Assembly (NCBI GenBank): GCA_001953115.1 | Contig: LSSL01000939.1 | Location: forward strand, 1-37,886 | Reading direction: 5' to 3' | Source of the DNA: Smittium mucronatum | Lineage: Eukaryota; Kickxellomycota; Harpellomycetes; Harpellales; Legeriomycetaceae | Length of the DNA: 37,886 nucleotides | In this document: piece after piece, positions 20,866-34,167 of the stretch | How positions within the stretch are numbered: the stretch's first letter is position 1 | How the letters are laid out: each line of letters begins with the position of its first letter | Made by a program: the position numbers and the translations under genes | The notes under the pieces: model-generated | Told to the model about the DNA's origin: nothing | Seen by the model: the letters and a program-made list of their open reading frames with translations, nothing else | Databases searched by the model: none

Positions 20866-23800
20866 AATTTTTTCAAACTTATAAAAAAATTTGGCAATGC
20901 TTTTTTAAGTTTTTATCCTAACCTCAATACAATTATGTCGCTCCAAATATATAAAGTACATTGAAATAGCTTTTTTTATATAAGTGTGAAAAAATATATG
21001 GATAATTTTTCGTCTAAGGTATAGATTTAAATACGATGGCTTTTTATTTTATTTTTCATTTTTAAATCAAGACGGTAAATTATATTTTTTAAGAATTAGT
21101 AAAATAAGAATTATAAAAGGCTCTAATTTTGAGCAAATTTTCAATAAAAAAAACTCCAAATGGTTCTATTACAACAATAAAACAATAAATGACTTGTAAA
21201 AAAAAAATTTTTTGTTGAAAATCTATCATATATTAGTTTTTTTAACACCAGAAAAGTATACCCATTAAAAATATTATAATATCATACTTTAAACTACTTA
21301 ATAAAAAATGCTAAGTATATAATTTAAATTTATTTTTTTCCTTTTTCGTCATTTAACATAATTTCTTAATGCAATTTACGAATATATTGTAAAGTTATTT
21401 TATTTTTAATTTTATTTTTAAAGAATTATAAATAATTCCACGGACTTGAAAAATTTCTCGTAAAAATGTAGAACTTTTAATTATTATTTTTATTGCACTT
21501 GTTTTTGATAAAAATTTATTATCCTGACATAATATTTTTGGTTTTAATTTATTTATATAAAAATGTTCTATTTTATCCAATAAGCTATCTTATTTCAGAA
21601 AAAATATAATTCTGGTAGTTTTTTTATCAATAAACCTGATTAATATTTGAAAAGATTCTATAATAAAGAATAACATTATGTTAATATTTTAAAAACTAAA
21701 TTTTAATAATCAATGTAACATTTTACATTTAATTCGACTTGATATTCGTATATTAATGTAATTCCCAATAATATATAAATTTTGTAATAAAAAAATCCCT
21801 ATAAACCCCAAAATTAATACTGTTGAATTTATCCACTTTTAATGGAGTATATCGCGTTAGTTAAAAGTGATATTTTAAAATTTTAATATTTGAAGCATTT
21901 AACATTATTTATTATTTAATTTTTATATTTTTAAAATAAAAATGTGATTTTTTCATTTTCTGAAAATTATTTAAATTACATTTATTTGAGAATTAATAAT
22001 ATATTTCCAAAAAATTTAGAGATAAAAAAATTCTTAGTAATACCGAATGATATTTCAAATTTATTGTAGGAATAAAAAGTAAATATAAGCCAAATAGCCA
22101 AGTTTGATATTTATTTATCCTAAAAATAAATTTTTAACACCACTATCACTTCTAACGAGAAAAAAAACCGCATGGCATAAAATATGGACTTGAAAATTTC
22201 TAAGAAAATTAAAATCTATAAAAACTGAAATTAAATTAGAGAAAATAGTTAATTTCAGATTTTAAATGATTTTTAAAACATTTATTTTATTTTTTTTAGT
22301 TTTTATTAATGCTTTTTCATAAAAAATTCTTTTTTTGTCTAAAAATGATATTTTATCATCGAATTTTTTTTTTTCGTGAATTGATATTAATCATAAATGC
22401 TAAATTTAGAATTGTGCTTAGAAAAGAAAACTGAATAATATATAATTAAAATAAAAAATAAACAGAAACCATATCGTTGTAAATAAATATTCTTAAAAAA
22501 ACATCCAAATTAGTTTCGGTTTGGTTTTTAAGCCATGTCTATTTATTTGGATGTAGATTGGATTAATTTATTAATATAATATCAAAATGAAAACTGAATT
22601 TTATTTCATGAATAAATTTTGGCTTAATATACTTAAAGTTTATCTTTACAAGTTATGAACATATTATCGGTTACTACTCCAAAAATGTATCTTTTTTTAT
22701 GAATATTTTTTATTTGAAAGTTTATTAATTTCAATTTTAATTAAACTTATTATAATAAATAATTACCTAAAAATAATCCAGTTATTTTTTTGCTAAAATC
22801 TAGACAATAATGTATTTTTAATACAATTAAATACTTAAAAAGATACCCTTAAATATGTTATTATTGTGAAAACTATTTTAGACATATACATTTTAAAAAA
22901 ATATAATCGAACCGTGGTTTACAAAGCCTTCAAAATAATATAGAAAAATTATATATTTTTTGTACTAAAATAATTTTTAAAAAAGCAAATTTTGCCATAA
23001 ATGCCGAATATGAGGGAAAAAAATATTATTTAAGTATCTGCTAATTAAATATTTATAAAAAAAATATTAAATAAAAAGTAATAATTTTTTCATTTGATTC
23101 AGATAAATAGTGATGCTTATTATTTTGAAAAATATTATTGGAATATGGGGTTATTTTTATTAAGATATTTAGAGGTGGAATATTGTTTTAAATTAAAAAC
23201 AAAAAAAATCATAAAGAACGGAAGTGAAATTTTTTTTTAATAAAAATCGCAGCATTTTTACTGTAAATCATAATAAAAAGTAGAGCTTTTATAACTTTTT
23301 TGAAAGTTTATTTATTTATTAGTTTTTTAATATATAATTTTCACTTTATTATGGAATATAAAATTATATTTTATCGGTTTCTCATAATGCATTTATATTC
23401 TTCATGGCAAATAATGTTTAAAAAAAAATTTTATTAGCATAAAATTGAATAATAGCTGGATTAATGTAGACCTGATTTATTCACGATAATTAAATTCTCT
23501 GTATTTATATGCAAATCAATACACTAATAAAACTTTTTATAAACTATTTTCACTTATAAATAGAAATTTTTTTATTTTAAGTACTAATTTTGCAGAAAAA
23601 TAAATAAAAAATTCTTTATTAGTTAGCTTACTAAATTTTTTTTATTAATATATATTTCTAAAAAAATTAAAAAAACCAAGTAGATTATTATTTTTCATAG
23701 TAAAATTACATACTCGCTATATTTATTCGCACTTTAATTGAAACTCATACATATATATATAACTAAATATTGTGATTAAATGATACCCCTAAGTAATTTA

Positions 23801-24894
23801 ACTTATTTTGCAGCGTTTTATCACTTAATTGGAACAAAATATTATTAAATTGTTACAATATTTACAAAAATTAATCATTAATTATAAAAATATCGTAATT
23901 AAGTATTTTTAATGGATTAATTTCTGGAGAAAAAATTATTTTTGTACTATTTTAAATTTATTTTACTAATAATATATTTAAATTAATGGGATATTCAAGG
24001 TTGATCATGAAAATAAAGATTTTTTTAAATATTTTTACAACAAATTTTGGAAAAACTGGGCTAAAAAATTAAAAAAAAATTAAATAATTCATTATTCGAT
24101 TTTTTTCACATTAAACCATATTTAATAACTAAAAAATTAATTGAGGAATTAAATGAAATATGGGAGGCTATTTTTAAGGATATAATTTTAAAAAAAAAAT
24201 TTAAAAAATTGGCTAATAGCGATTTAATCTCCTAAAAACCGATTAAATCAGGAAAATAGACTAATCTAATAAAAATTCACCATTTTTCAAAAAAAAAAAA
24301 AAATTCGAATTCCGCTTTTGAAATAGACAACAATCTTAACGATTTTCGGTTGATAAAATTAAAAATAAAAAAGAGTTTAAAGTTTTATAGTGAAGAGCCC
24401 ACTATGAAAATAAACTTAACATCTAATCAAAATAAAAAAATACTTTTTTATTTTAAATTATGATTATTTTTCTAATTAATTTGATTGGTGACATAATATT
24501 CATCAAAAAAAGGGGGAAATTATCTAATCCCCATTTAATGACAGTTAAAAATAATTAAATATCATATTAAGCTATAAATAATACTAGCTATAATTTGTTA
24601 ATAATAAAAATATTATTTTTACCTAATTTAGATCAAAATAACTCTTAAATACTGTTATATCAATACAATAGATTTGATCATAGAAAATTTTGTTAATTTC
24701 AAACCACTTCTAATATGTATTTTCGATGTTTTAAGCTACAATATACACTTTTTTTATTATAATTTATGTTTGATTTCAACTGCAAATATTAATTAATTTT
24801 AACCCTATATTTTAATATATTTTTAATAAAAATAATTCCAGATTTAATCCAGTTTAACTCAAAATAAATAGGTTAAATTTAAAGGAAATAAAAT
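20866..24894. other. Gene desert, no gene seen
   Basis: Very A+T-rich. A perfect 10-bp inverted repeat ACATCCAAAT / ATTTGGATGT lies at 22501-22510 and 22545-22554 and could form a hairpin with a loop of about 34 nt. The 61-codon minus-strand frame at 21395-21580 is not protein-like. Confidence 0.6.
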
Positions 24895-24997
24895 GTGTTA
24901 ATAAAAAATAAAATTTAATTAATGTGTCAAATTAAGTAAAAAATAATCAATTTGTGTATAAGTGAATAAATTTTAAAACAGATTAGGCAAAAAAATG
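24895..24997 (+). repeat. Inverted repeat around 25-kb island, left arm
   Basis: Read forward, this aligns with the reverse complement of 25790-25890 at roughly 80% identity by eye. Shared blocks include GTGTTAATAAAAA, CAAATTAAGTAAAAAA (T for C at its start in the partner), ATCAATTT and GTAAATTTTAAA-like sequence. Weaker similarity seems to continue outward. Confidence 0.65.
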
Positions 24998-25079
24998 TTT
25001 AAAAAATGCATCAATCTTGATCAAAAAATAATCAATATTGACTAATTAAAATAAAAAAAGATTAAATCACCCTTTGCTC

Positions 25080-25480
25080 AAGCGAAGTTATACCCATAAA
25101 ATTTAGTGAAATTAGAACTCCATCAAACAGATGTATTTCTTCAAAAATAAAATAAAAATCTTCGGCTTTTAAAACTTACAGGGTTTTGAGGGTGTAAGGA
25201 TCCTAATGGTTCTTGGAAAATACTAGGGATATATGTTTATTGTGACTAAGGTATATTTCAAACGGAGGAGGAATTAAAAGATAAGAAAACTAATTGAAAA
25301 GCTTGCATTCCAAAAATTGGGAATGCGAGCTGTTTATAAAGGATAAGAGGTAAATTGCTAATAGATAATAGATAATATGAAACTTTAATCAAGGGTTAAT
25401 GTGCGTAATCAATAATGATTGGATAATTACAGAGGGTTATTTGGTATCATCCTATGCTTAAATTGATTTTAAAAATTATA
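25080..25480. other. Less A+T-rich island inside the desert, with hairpin
   Basis: Base composition shifts here from the surrounding A/T runs to mixed sequence with GGATCC, GGAGGAGG and GGGTTA-type segments. It contains a 12-bp hairpin: AGCTTGCATTCC at 25300-25311, loop AAAAATTG, then GGAATGCGAGCT at 25320-25331, with one G:T pair. A short repeat of AATAGAT/AATAGATAATA follows at about 25360-25377. There is no long open frame. It could be a relict gene, an RNA gene or a degraded element; I cannot tell which. Confidence 0.5.
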
Positions 25481-25789
25481 AAGTCATAAATAATTTTTGA
25501 ATTTATTTCGAAAATTCTCTAAAAAAAGGTTATTTTAACCACTTCTGTGTGTTTATGGAAAAAATTTTGGAGCTAAAGACATTTAAACTTGAATAAATTT
25601 GAATCTTAATTACTCGTTATTTCATTTACTCTATCAATTTTAACCCTTTCAAAACTGGTTGCGGTAAAATAGCTTTTATTTTTTATTCAATTATATTTAT
25701 ATATTTTTGAATGAATCAGTTAATAGGGCCAATTGGAATTTTTATAAGATGCAAATACTCTTAGAATCATTTTTTCTACAAAGTTGAAA

Positions 25790-25890
25790 TATTTTTTTAT
25801 CTAATTGATTTAAAATTTACTCATTTGTGCCTAAATTGATTTTTTTTACTTAATTTAACACATAAATCAACTTTTTATTTTTATTAACAC
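25790..25890 (-). repeat. Inverted repeat around 25-kb island, right arm
   Basis: Reverse-complement partner of 24895-24997. The two arms are about 790 bp apart and enclose the 25.08-25.48 kb island. Just outside this arm (25886-25935) short palindromic AAATCAAATTTGATT-like sequences are repeated. Confidence 0.65.
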
Positions 25891-28800
25891 AATTTGATTC
25901 AAATTTACTTAATTTGATTTATTTAAATCAAATTTGATTCAGTTTTATTTGTTAAACAAAAAAATACCAACTTCTAATATTTAATTATTTAAAAGCTTTT
26001 CATTAAAATATGTTTCTATTGATTATAAGACAAATTTCGATATATAATTGATCACTAAAAGATGGAAAATATGTATTAAATTTTAAAAAAACAAAAAAAT
26101 ACTAATATTTCTAAAACTTTAATATGCACAAAACCAATATTAAATTTTAAAAAAATCAAAAAAAACAAACTTTTTAATGCAAAGATGTAAAATGAGTCCG
26201 AAAAATTCTTTGTGGCGCATTTCTATCTCCTCTAAACTAACCAAAAATAAATAATAGGATGGAAATTAAAAATAATAAAAAGGAACAAAATAAAATAAAT
26301 TCGATTAATAATGGTAATAATTTATATTTATCTTATAAAATTTAAAAACATTTTTTTATTTTTTTATTTAGTATTTATGATATCAATTTTGTTTGAGATG
26401 GAATTTGGAGTTTTTAGGATTTTTTAATAGCATTAAAATTGAAAATTGAATTCCATTTTAACTTTTTTTTTTAATTTTCTTTTTAATAGATTGGTTTAAA
26501 AAAATATCATATGATATGAATAGATATTATTTCAATTTCTAATTCTCAAAAAATGCAATAAATTTAGCCTCAAGAAATATTAGGCAATTTTTTGTTTTTT
26601 AAATCTATTTAATCCTATAGGTAATTCATCATTTTATTATATTCTTTTTAAGCGCTTTTCTATAAAAAAAAGTTTTTTTGAAAAAAATCTGCATGTAATT
26701 TTAAATTTTTTGCGAAAGTGAGAAGATCAAAATTTATTAATTTTATCTTAAATATTAATTAATTAATATTTATTTATAATTCATATTATTAAAATACAAG
26801 ATATTTAAAAAGGTTTAAAACTCATTAAAAAACATATTTTAATACGAATTAGTCATTTATAAGCAAAAGAGAACGCATATTCAAACTAAAAAAAAGAGTA
26901 AAAGGAATATAAAAACAAAGTAAATAAAAATGAAACCTATTTTTTAAATTTTATAAGTTTAAATATAGATTATTACAGTTATTAATCGAATATAATTCAT
27001 TTGCTTCTCTTTTGGGCTTTATAATCCCTACTCTATTGTTCCTTTTTAGGTATTTCAGAGGAGGTGAAAATGTTGAACAAGGAATTTTCTGTACCTATTT
27101 CAAATATTTGTAACAAAAATTTCATTTTCTTTTGATTTTTTAAAAAATAATCATTTATTTCACCCAATCAATATATTTATAAATAATCATGTTTTATATA
27201 CATTTTACATTTTTAATTTGATAAATATAATATTTGGGTAACGAAAATTCTCGTATAACTAATTATTGATTCACGTAAGCTTCTTAATCATGGGTTAAGA
27301 GTTTTTTCCGGGTAAGAGATTCAATATCCCTAATTCAGTTTGAATAATTTTGGGGGGGGGGGGGGGTTCATTTACCCAAAATTTATATATTGAAGATTAT
27401 TTTTGAGAGTAGAATATTTAATATTAAACTTTTTATGTTTACATAATTTAGAAATATATCAATAACATATGTAAAAAATTGTCGGATAATATAGAATAGG
27501 AATTATTAGAAGAATTTATAATAAAAAAACCTTAGTTTTTGTGAATATATTATTGGCATTTATAACACTAATTTTATTGTAGAAAGTGGTTTAAAATATG
27601 AAAAAATTGGTCGCGGAAAAAATTTCACGAAAACACAAATATGTATATCTCGTTTTTTAAAAGATGTTAAAATCGCTATTATTTTTATTTATAAGTAATA
27701 TTAATTTGATATTTGATATTTCCGTTTTTTTAATCCCTGTGCTTAATGTCGAATTAATCTTTTTTAAACTATTTTTTAAACGTTCTTTGGAAGTATTATA
27801 TAAAAAAAATTAAATTTTATCAAAAATATTTAATTTAAAAAAACTCACTGTATTTATTAATATTATTATTAATATTAACATTAGTATTTTAATATTAATT
27901 TATTTTCGAAAACGATTACTTATATAAAATTTTGAATTAATTTAGATATTTTATATTATATTAAGTATATTAGGTCTATTAGAACCTAATTCAGAAAACC
28001 GATTCTAAAAACTACCAATATTATGTGAATAAAATAGGAAATTTTCAAAAAATAATAATTTTTTATATAGAAATCGATTAATAAATCTTTATTTTATTTA
28101 AAATTTTACAAAATATTACATATAAATATTTCTTTGAAAAAATTATTTTTTTTAAAAAAATTATAATATATAGCTTTTATCTAATATTTAAATAAAAAAA
28201 TTATTTTTTTTATTAATTAATAATAGTTATAATGAAAAACCATTAACTAATTCAAAAAATCAAAGATTTTAAATCATCATCTACTTCACTTTATTTATTT
28301 TTCTATTTTAAAAGGTGTAATGATTTCTTTGGTGCTTATTTCATTATTATACTTGCTTGTTATGGTAAGAAATTTCTATATCGCTATAAATCAAATAAAA
28401 AATTCCATATCAGAAAGCATAAATATTGCATTTCAAATTATTATAGTAATTAAATGCATTTTTTTACCATTGACGTGAGATATTATTTCCTGTTTTTATA
28501 AAAGCTAAAATTTTCTGATTTTTCTCGCATTTAACGGGTTTTTAAAAAAGCTCTATTAATATAAAAGGATGGGGAAATTTGCTGCATATTTTTTTGAAAT
28601 TTCACTAAAAATTTAATCCTCCTCTCCTCTAAAAAAAAATTAATCAGCCATTCGGTATTCTAAAATATAAAAATCTTGATATTTTAAATAAATGTTCAAA
28701 AATAAAATAAAAAAACTTAAAACTAATTTACTTTATTGATTTTCTGTTTGTTTAAAATAATAAAATTCATTCAGTAGTAAGTCTATTTTTTAATAAAAAT

Positions 28801-31800
28801 TCCACACTAAAAAAATTATGCTTACTATTGGATTCAAACTTGTTTTTTTTTTTCTAATTTAAACATTATTTTCTTATTCCAAAATGATTCATTTTTTTTA
28901 TAAATAATGGTTAATGTAACATTCTTTATTGCATATCCATATTTAGGCTACTTTGAGCCTAGATTGATAACAAAAAATAATTTAAGGTAAGTGAAAAAAA
29001 AAAAACTTCATGCGATATAATTACATAATATCTCAAGCATTTCTTGATAATATTGTTCCTCATCAATATGTTTTCATTATATTTTTTTAAAATAAAAATC
29101 GAATGAAAGAACCTTAAAGATAATGAAATATGAGGTTTCAGAAATTTAGGATAAAAACATGTAATTTATGTTACTTTTTTTAAAAAAATTAGAAAAACAA
29201 TCCAATAATTGAATTTAATCCTAACCACTATATTTTTCGAAATTAAAACGAAAATTCCAAAACAATCCTCAATTTATCAATTTAATAAACCATTTTTATA
29301 TAAAAAAGCTTAATTAAAAAAAAAGAGCTTTTGATAACTTTGCATAATTTTGATAAATTCTGGATTATTTCAAAAAAAAAATTATTGATAAAATCTAACA
29401 TTTATGAAATTAGTTCGATTTTATTAATATAAGTTACAAAATTTAAGATGAATATTACATATAAATATATAAGCATTTTAAATCCGTTTCCTTTTTCTCT
29501 CTTTAACCTAATTTTTATCAGAATGACGATAAAATTTTTAAAATTGAAATTTATTTTAATCCAGGGACTCCATTTCTTTTTTTTCTTTATAGATATATTT
29601 CGGATGAAGTTAGTAACTTCTTTTTTCATCTCATAGCTTTTTAAGATAATTATTCTAAATAGAAATCTTTAAAACTTCTTTATAAACAAAAATTTATTAA
29701 ATGATGAATATTTTTTATAAAAACTTTTTTTAAGCTATTTTTTTGATAATAAAGATAGGTATGGTGTATATTTATACGGGTTTGAAAATATTTAACATGA
29801 ACGAATTTATATATTTTAATAAATATAAACAATATAACAATATAACAATATCAAAACATAAATATCAATCCCCTTTTAAAACTATTTTACATCTAGAATT
29901 ACCTGAGTTCTTTTGGATCTTAAAGCATGTTCTTTTTGGCGAAATCTTTCAATATTTCTATTTTGATAAATTTGAAAAACTTTGGTAAAAAAAATCTAGC
30001 TACTAAATTACAATTAATTTTTGATTATAAAAATGTATTTATTCAAATTTTCTTTATTTTAACATAAATTGAATAGTTTAATAAATCTTATATTTTATCA
30101 ATTAAAACAATTTTTTTAAATATCTACTAATTTATCGAAAAAAATTGAATTTAAAAATAAAAATACTTTGTACTTTCAATCGAATTTTTTTTCTATAGCT
30201 AATTATTATAAAAATGGGTTATTGAATGATAAATATAGTTTTATTTCGTGGTTTACTTTTTTATTTGATAAAATATAGTTTATTAGGAAAAACCCCAATT
30301 GTTTTATTTGTAGGATGATATTATTTTGAATAGAAAATATATCTTTTTAGTGAAAAATCAAAAATTAAATTAAACTTCCTAATTTCTAGCCAATGAATAA
30401 TTTTTCCACATTGCTGGATAAGAAAAGTATATTTCATCTTTTGTATAATTAATTATCTAAGGAAATGAAAGTATCAACTGAAAAAATCAAAAAAAATAGA
30501 TTTATTACAAAGTCGATATAAAAGTTTATAGGAAAAAAATAACCCAAAATAATTTTTAAAGGATTATTACATTTTATAAATCATTCCAGAGAAATTATTA
30601 GGGAAATTGATTTGAAACAAAACTTTAATATAATTAATATATAATAATAATGTTTAAAGGTTTCAAATTATAAATTTATAAGAACAATTATCGAATTTCA
30701 TTAATTAATAATTAATCGATTGATTATAAAAAAATGACCTCAAAAAATTCACATTTTGGTTGTAATTTTTTTTTCGTGATTTTTATTGCTTTTTTAAAAG
30801 AAAAGATAAGAATTTTTCGAAAATACAATAAAGTTTATACATTTGAATTCGAATTCCTTGAAATCAAAATAAAGTTAATATAATATCGATAATTCTACTT
30901 TTTTTATTAATCGGATTCTGATTAGCTCTTGTTTTATAAAATTAATCCTAAATTAAATTTAAACCAAATATAGACTTAACTTTTGTGGTGTGAAAATTTT
31001 AATGTTTATATAATATTAGAAAACCCTTTGTCGAAAATTATTTATAATTTTTAATGATAAGGTTTTATTTTTTTGAAAATTTCAATTTAAGATCTATTAG
31101 ATGTTATAGCAGAAAAAAATAAGCGATAAATCATTTTTTCGATGCAAGACATTATATTTTACCATTCTCATTTATCTTTTTAAATATTTAACTGATATTT
31201 ATTGTTTGAAATTACTTTCCCTGGCAGTTTGGGTAATTTTTAAAAATATCTTTTTATTTTTTTGCCGCTTAAATTATTTTCAAACCATTTTCAAACGATT
31301 TTATCATTTAAAACTGATAATTATTTTTGAGAGGTACATGAATGATTCAAACGATTTATAAATGTATTTGAATCATCTTTATTGTATAAAGTTACAACGG
31401 AAAAACATTTTTTAATTAAAAAAAATATATTGTTTTTTTATGAAGTAAGAATAAATATTTAAATTTATTTTCAGCTCAAAAAATATAAATTATAAAAAAA
31501 TTATGATATTTTCTGATGTTGTAAAAATTAAAAATTTCCTATTTAATTTCTGATCTATTCCAGTGATTTCAATTTTCAATTTTTTTTTATGATATTAATT
31601 TTACAGAAGAATTCTGTCAATTTTTCAGATAGAAGATTTTTTCAATAATTTTCTACCCTTAGAAGTCAGCCATAATTCTAATCTCCATTTTTAAAAAATC
31701 AATCTAAATATTTTAACAATATATTTTCTGGATTTTTAAGTTGCTGAAATATAAAAAAACACTCTTAACTACCAAAAGATGCAAATATGAATAATAATAT

Positions 31801-32849
31801 TAATAAAAAACAAGCATATTTATTTGGTGTAGAATGTGACTACTAAACCATATAGTTATTGGCATTATTTTATAATGTTTTGTCGATAGTCATCTAAATC
31901 AATAGCAATTCTTTAATGATTTACGATTTTTTTGAGAAATTATTCATCAATTTAATTGGATGACTCGCAGTATCGTTAATTAGCTAGTTGATACTATATG
32001 TAAAATTCTTCGATAAAGCAAACGCTTTATTTAAATATATTTTTTAATAATTCTTTCTGATTTATTGAATTAATTATAAAAGATTTCTGTTCTCAGTAAT
32101 AGACCAATAGAAAAAATTTAAGTTATGAATTTGAGCAACTTGGTAATATATTAGGCCAATAAATTATATCATGATAAACTTCCAATAAAAGGAATCAAAT
32201 CAAATGCATTATTTATCTTTAACCTCCATATAAATATTCGTTAATTTATTCCAAGTTATTAATATTATTTAAGTTTTAATTCAAGATAAGACGCTTTGTT
32301 TTTATTCGGCCTTAGGAAAAAATTTTCATTAAAAAATTAAAATTAATTATTATAAATATTGGAGAGGAATTTCAGAAATAAATAAAAATATTGCATTTTC
32401 CTCATTCTATCATTTGATCCAAAATATATCCGGAATGTTTAACCATTAGCGTTGTTTCGTAATTTTGAGTATGAATGTATTGAAGCGTATATGTATTTTT
32501 GTTAATTTTTATGTTTTTGAGAAATATTTATTTAATAATAATTATTTCAAGGCTTGTTTTTTTTTTTTTTGCAAACCAGGAAAAGAATTATATTATCCAA
32601 ATATGACATTTTCTGGTTATTGGTATAATATGATACGAAATACTAATTAAAAATTATTATGAAAAGGGTAAATTTTTTCAAAAAAATTAGCCATTATTAA
32701 GAGATATATCTAGCTCTTAAATGCCAACGAGGTCGGAAAGGCCCAATTATACCACATATAAACCAAATGAGTGGGATTCCTTGGCTTTTGATTTGATAAA
32801 CTATGTCTATCTAAATATGACAATTTTTTTTCAAAGTGTACTATATTAA
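25891..32849. other. Right part of gene desert, no gene seen
   Basis: Very A+T-rich with short, low-complexity frames only. A 24-nt perfect palindrome centred at 26760/26761 and a G15 tract at 27352-27366 are the visible oddities. Frames at 29402-29636 (both strands), 29743-29988 and 32465-32650 are rich in Phe, Ile, Lys and Asn, lack motifs and have no splice partners, so I do not call them. Confidence 0.6.
27352..27366 (+). repeat. G15 homopolymer
   Basis: Fifteen consecutive G in DNA that is otherwise mostly A and T. It may be real or a sequencing/assembly artefact in homopolymer length. Confidence 0.9.
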
Positions 32850-33401
32850 AATTTCACACTACTTTGTACTATTCTTTGTTGGGCTTAGTGGAGACAGGCA
32901 ACAGCGATTTGATGGACGGTAATTCTTGAGGAGGCCCATCTCGGAATAGGGTGAGCCGAGCCGTTTAGCTTACTCGAGGGTATTTTCTATGTACAATTCC
33001 AGAATTTTACGGTATGGCGTATCTCGCGTCTAACAGCCATTTGTAGGAAGACCAAATCGATCAAACCCACGTTTGGGTAAGAGGCTGTTTTCATTAATAG
33101 TGTTAGATGTAGGCTCTGATTAGGATATCAATAGCTTCAACGAATTGTTTTCCGGTGACAAAGAGCTCAATTCTTGACTGATTGTGACCCCAGTCATACA
33201 CCTACTTAAAGCAATTCCAATGGGGGGGGGGGGTTCGGTTGGAGATTGTGCCCTTAACTCGTAGGCACGCACCCTGTAACCCGACAGAAGGGTTTATTGT
33301 AGTTATGACAATAGTCTTTTATATGTCTTTTTGTTTTTTTGATACATTTTAGTCTAGTTTTTAATGACGTTACCCTACAATAAAATTCCATGAATCAAAA
33401 A
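32850..33401 (+). mobile_element. Dispersed repeat, copy D (5' and 3' halves joined)
   Basis: This is the fullest copy in the window. The 5' half (32850-33090) matches copies B and C; the 3' half (33098-33401) matches copy A. The joint is GTTTGGGTAAGAGG...TAGTGTTAGATGTAGGCTC. It ends with AATGACGTTACCCTACAATA and AATAAA, as in copy A, and includes a G12 run at 33222-33233 where copy A has G7. No open frame of note. A non-autonomous retroelement or a solo terminal repeat would fit; the family is not one I recognise. The exact 5' boundary is unclear. Confidence 0.7.
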
Positions 33402-34167
33402 ACTATGAAATATGTAAGCAGATAATCGTTTTTAATACATTAACGAGCTAAGTAACCAATGTAGAATGAGGAGTAGCATATGAGTAGGAACTTCTTGTAT
33501 ATTTTCGTACTTTTTTTTCATAAATTTATATTGAAAGGATACTTTATTTAAAAACAAGCGTAAAAAATAGACGCGAAATAATTGTTTAAGTCGTATAATC
33601 TTAATATTTGTAACACAAACAAATTACTGTATTGGTCTATTTGCAACAAACAGGCTATTTGATTCAGATCCAACAGCAAAAACTGACGAAAAGATCGAAT
33701 TGAGAATGTTGTTCTGTTTCATTAAAGTAAACAAGGTTAATCAATAATACTGTAAGATTTTTTATGAGGAATATTTGTATCGGAAAATATATCAGGGAAT
33801 TCATTAGTGCAAAATGCCATTTGATAATGTGGGGTCATTCCTAAACCATAATACCCAATTAGCATCTGTTTTTGGAAACATGATGCGTGTGTAAAACCCA
33901 TTATTCAGATTACGCTTTTAAGCAAAGTTTGGTGTGGATTAAGAAATGCATAATCCAATTACTGAATGGAAGATAGTGTTAATAGAGATTCAGAAAAAAG
34001 GTGAATATTTGATAAAAACGCATCAGGTGGAGAAAAATATTATTGACTGCAAATATGGTTGGCTATTAGTCTTGAGCTAGAGGATCAAACTAACTGATAT
34101 CTCAACAGAATATATTTATAGAAACTTAGCTGCAAAACTAACTATCTCGGTGTAAAATATTGTAATA
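33402..34167. other. Intergenic, with exon-like pieces
   Basis: Less A+T-rich than the desert. Several short frames read like protein but do not assemble into a gene: 33654-33807 (listed separately), 33814-33894 (MPFDNVGSFLNHNTQLASVF and on) and 33946-34080 (MHNPITEWKIVLIEIQKKGE and on). They overlap or conflict in frame, so at most some are real. Confidence 0.35.
33654..33807 (+). pseudogene. Possible orphan terminal exons of an unknown gene
   Basis: After the acceptor AACAAACAG (ending 33653) one frame is open through LFDSDPTAKTDEKIELRML and onward to LFCFIK at 33726. A 69-nt canonical intron (GTAAAC at 33727, ATATCAG ending 33795) then joins in phase to GIH and a stop at 33805-33807. No upstream exons are visible; the dispersed repeat copy D lies just upstream and may have interrupted the gene. 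I do not recognise the protein. It could also be chance. Confidence 0.3.

Noticed and set aside
26749..26772. 24-nt perfect palindrome made only of A and T
   Set aside because: Palindromes of this type are expected by chance in DNA with this composition; no other feature supports a site.
29402..29988. Three open frames of 62-81 codons on both strands
   Set aside because: Rich in Phe, Ile, Lys and Tyr, overlapping on opposite strands, no conserved motif or splice structure.
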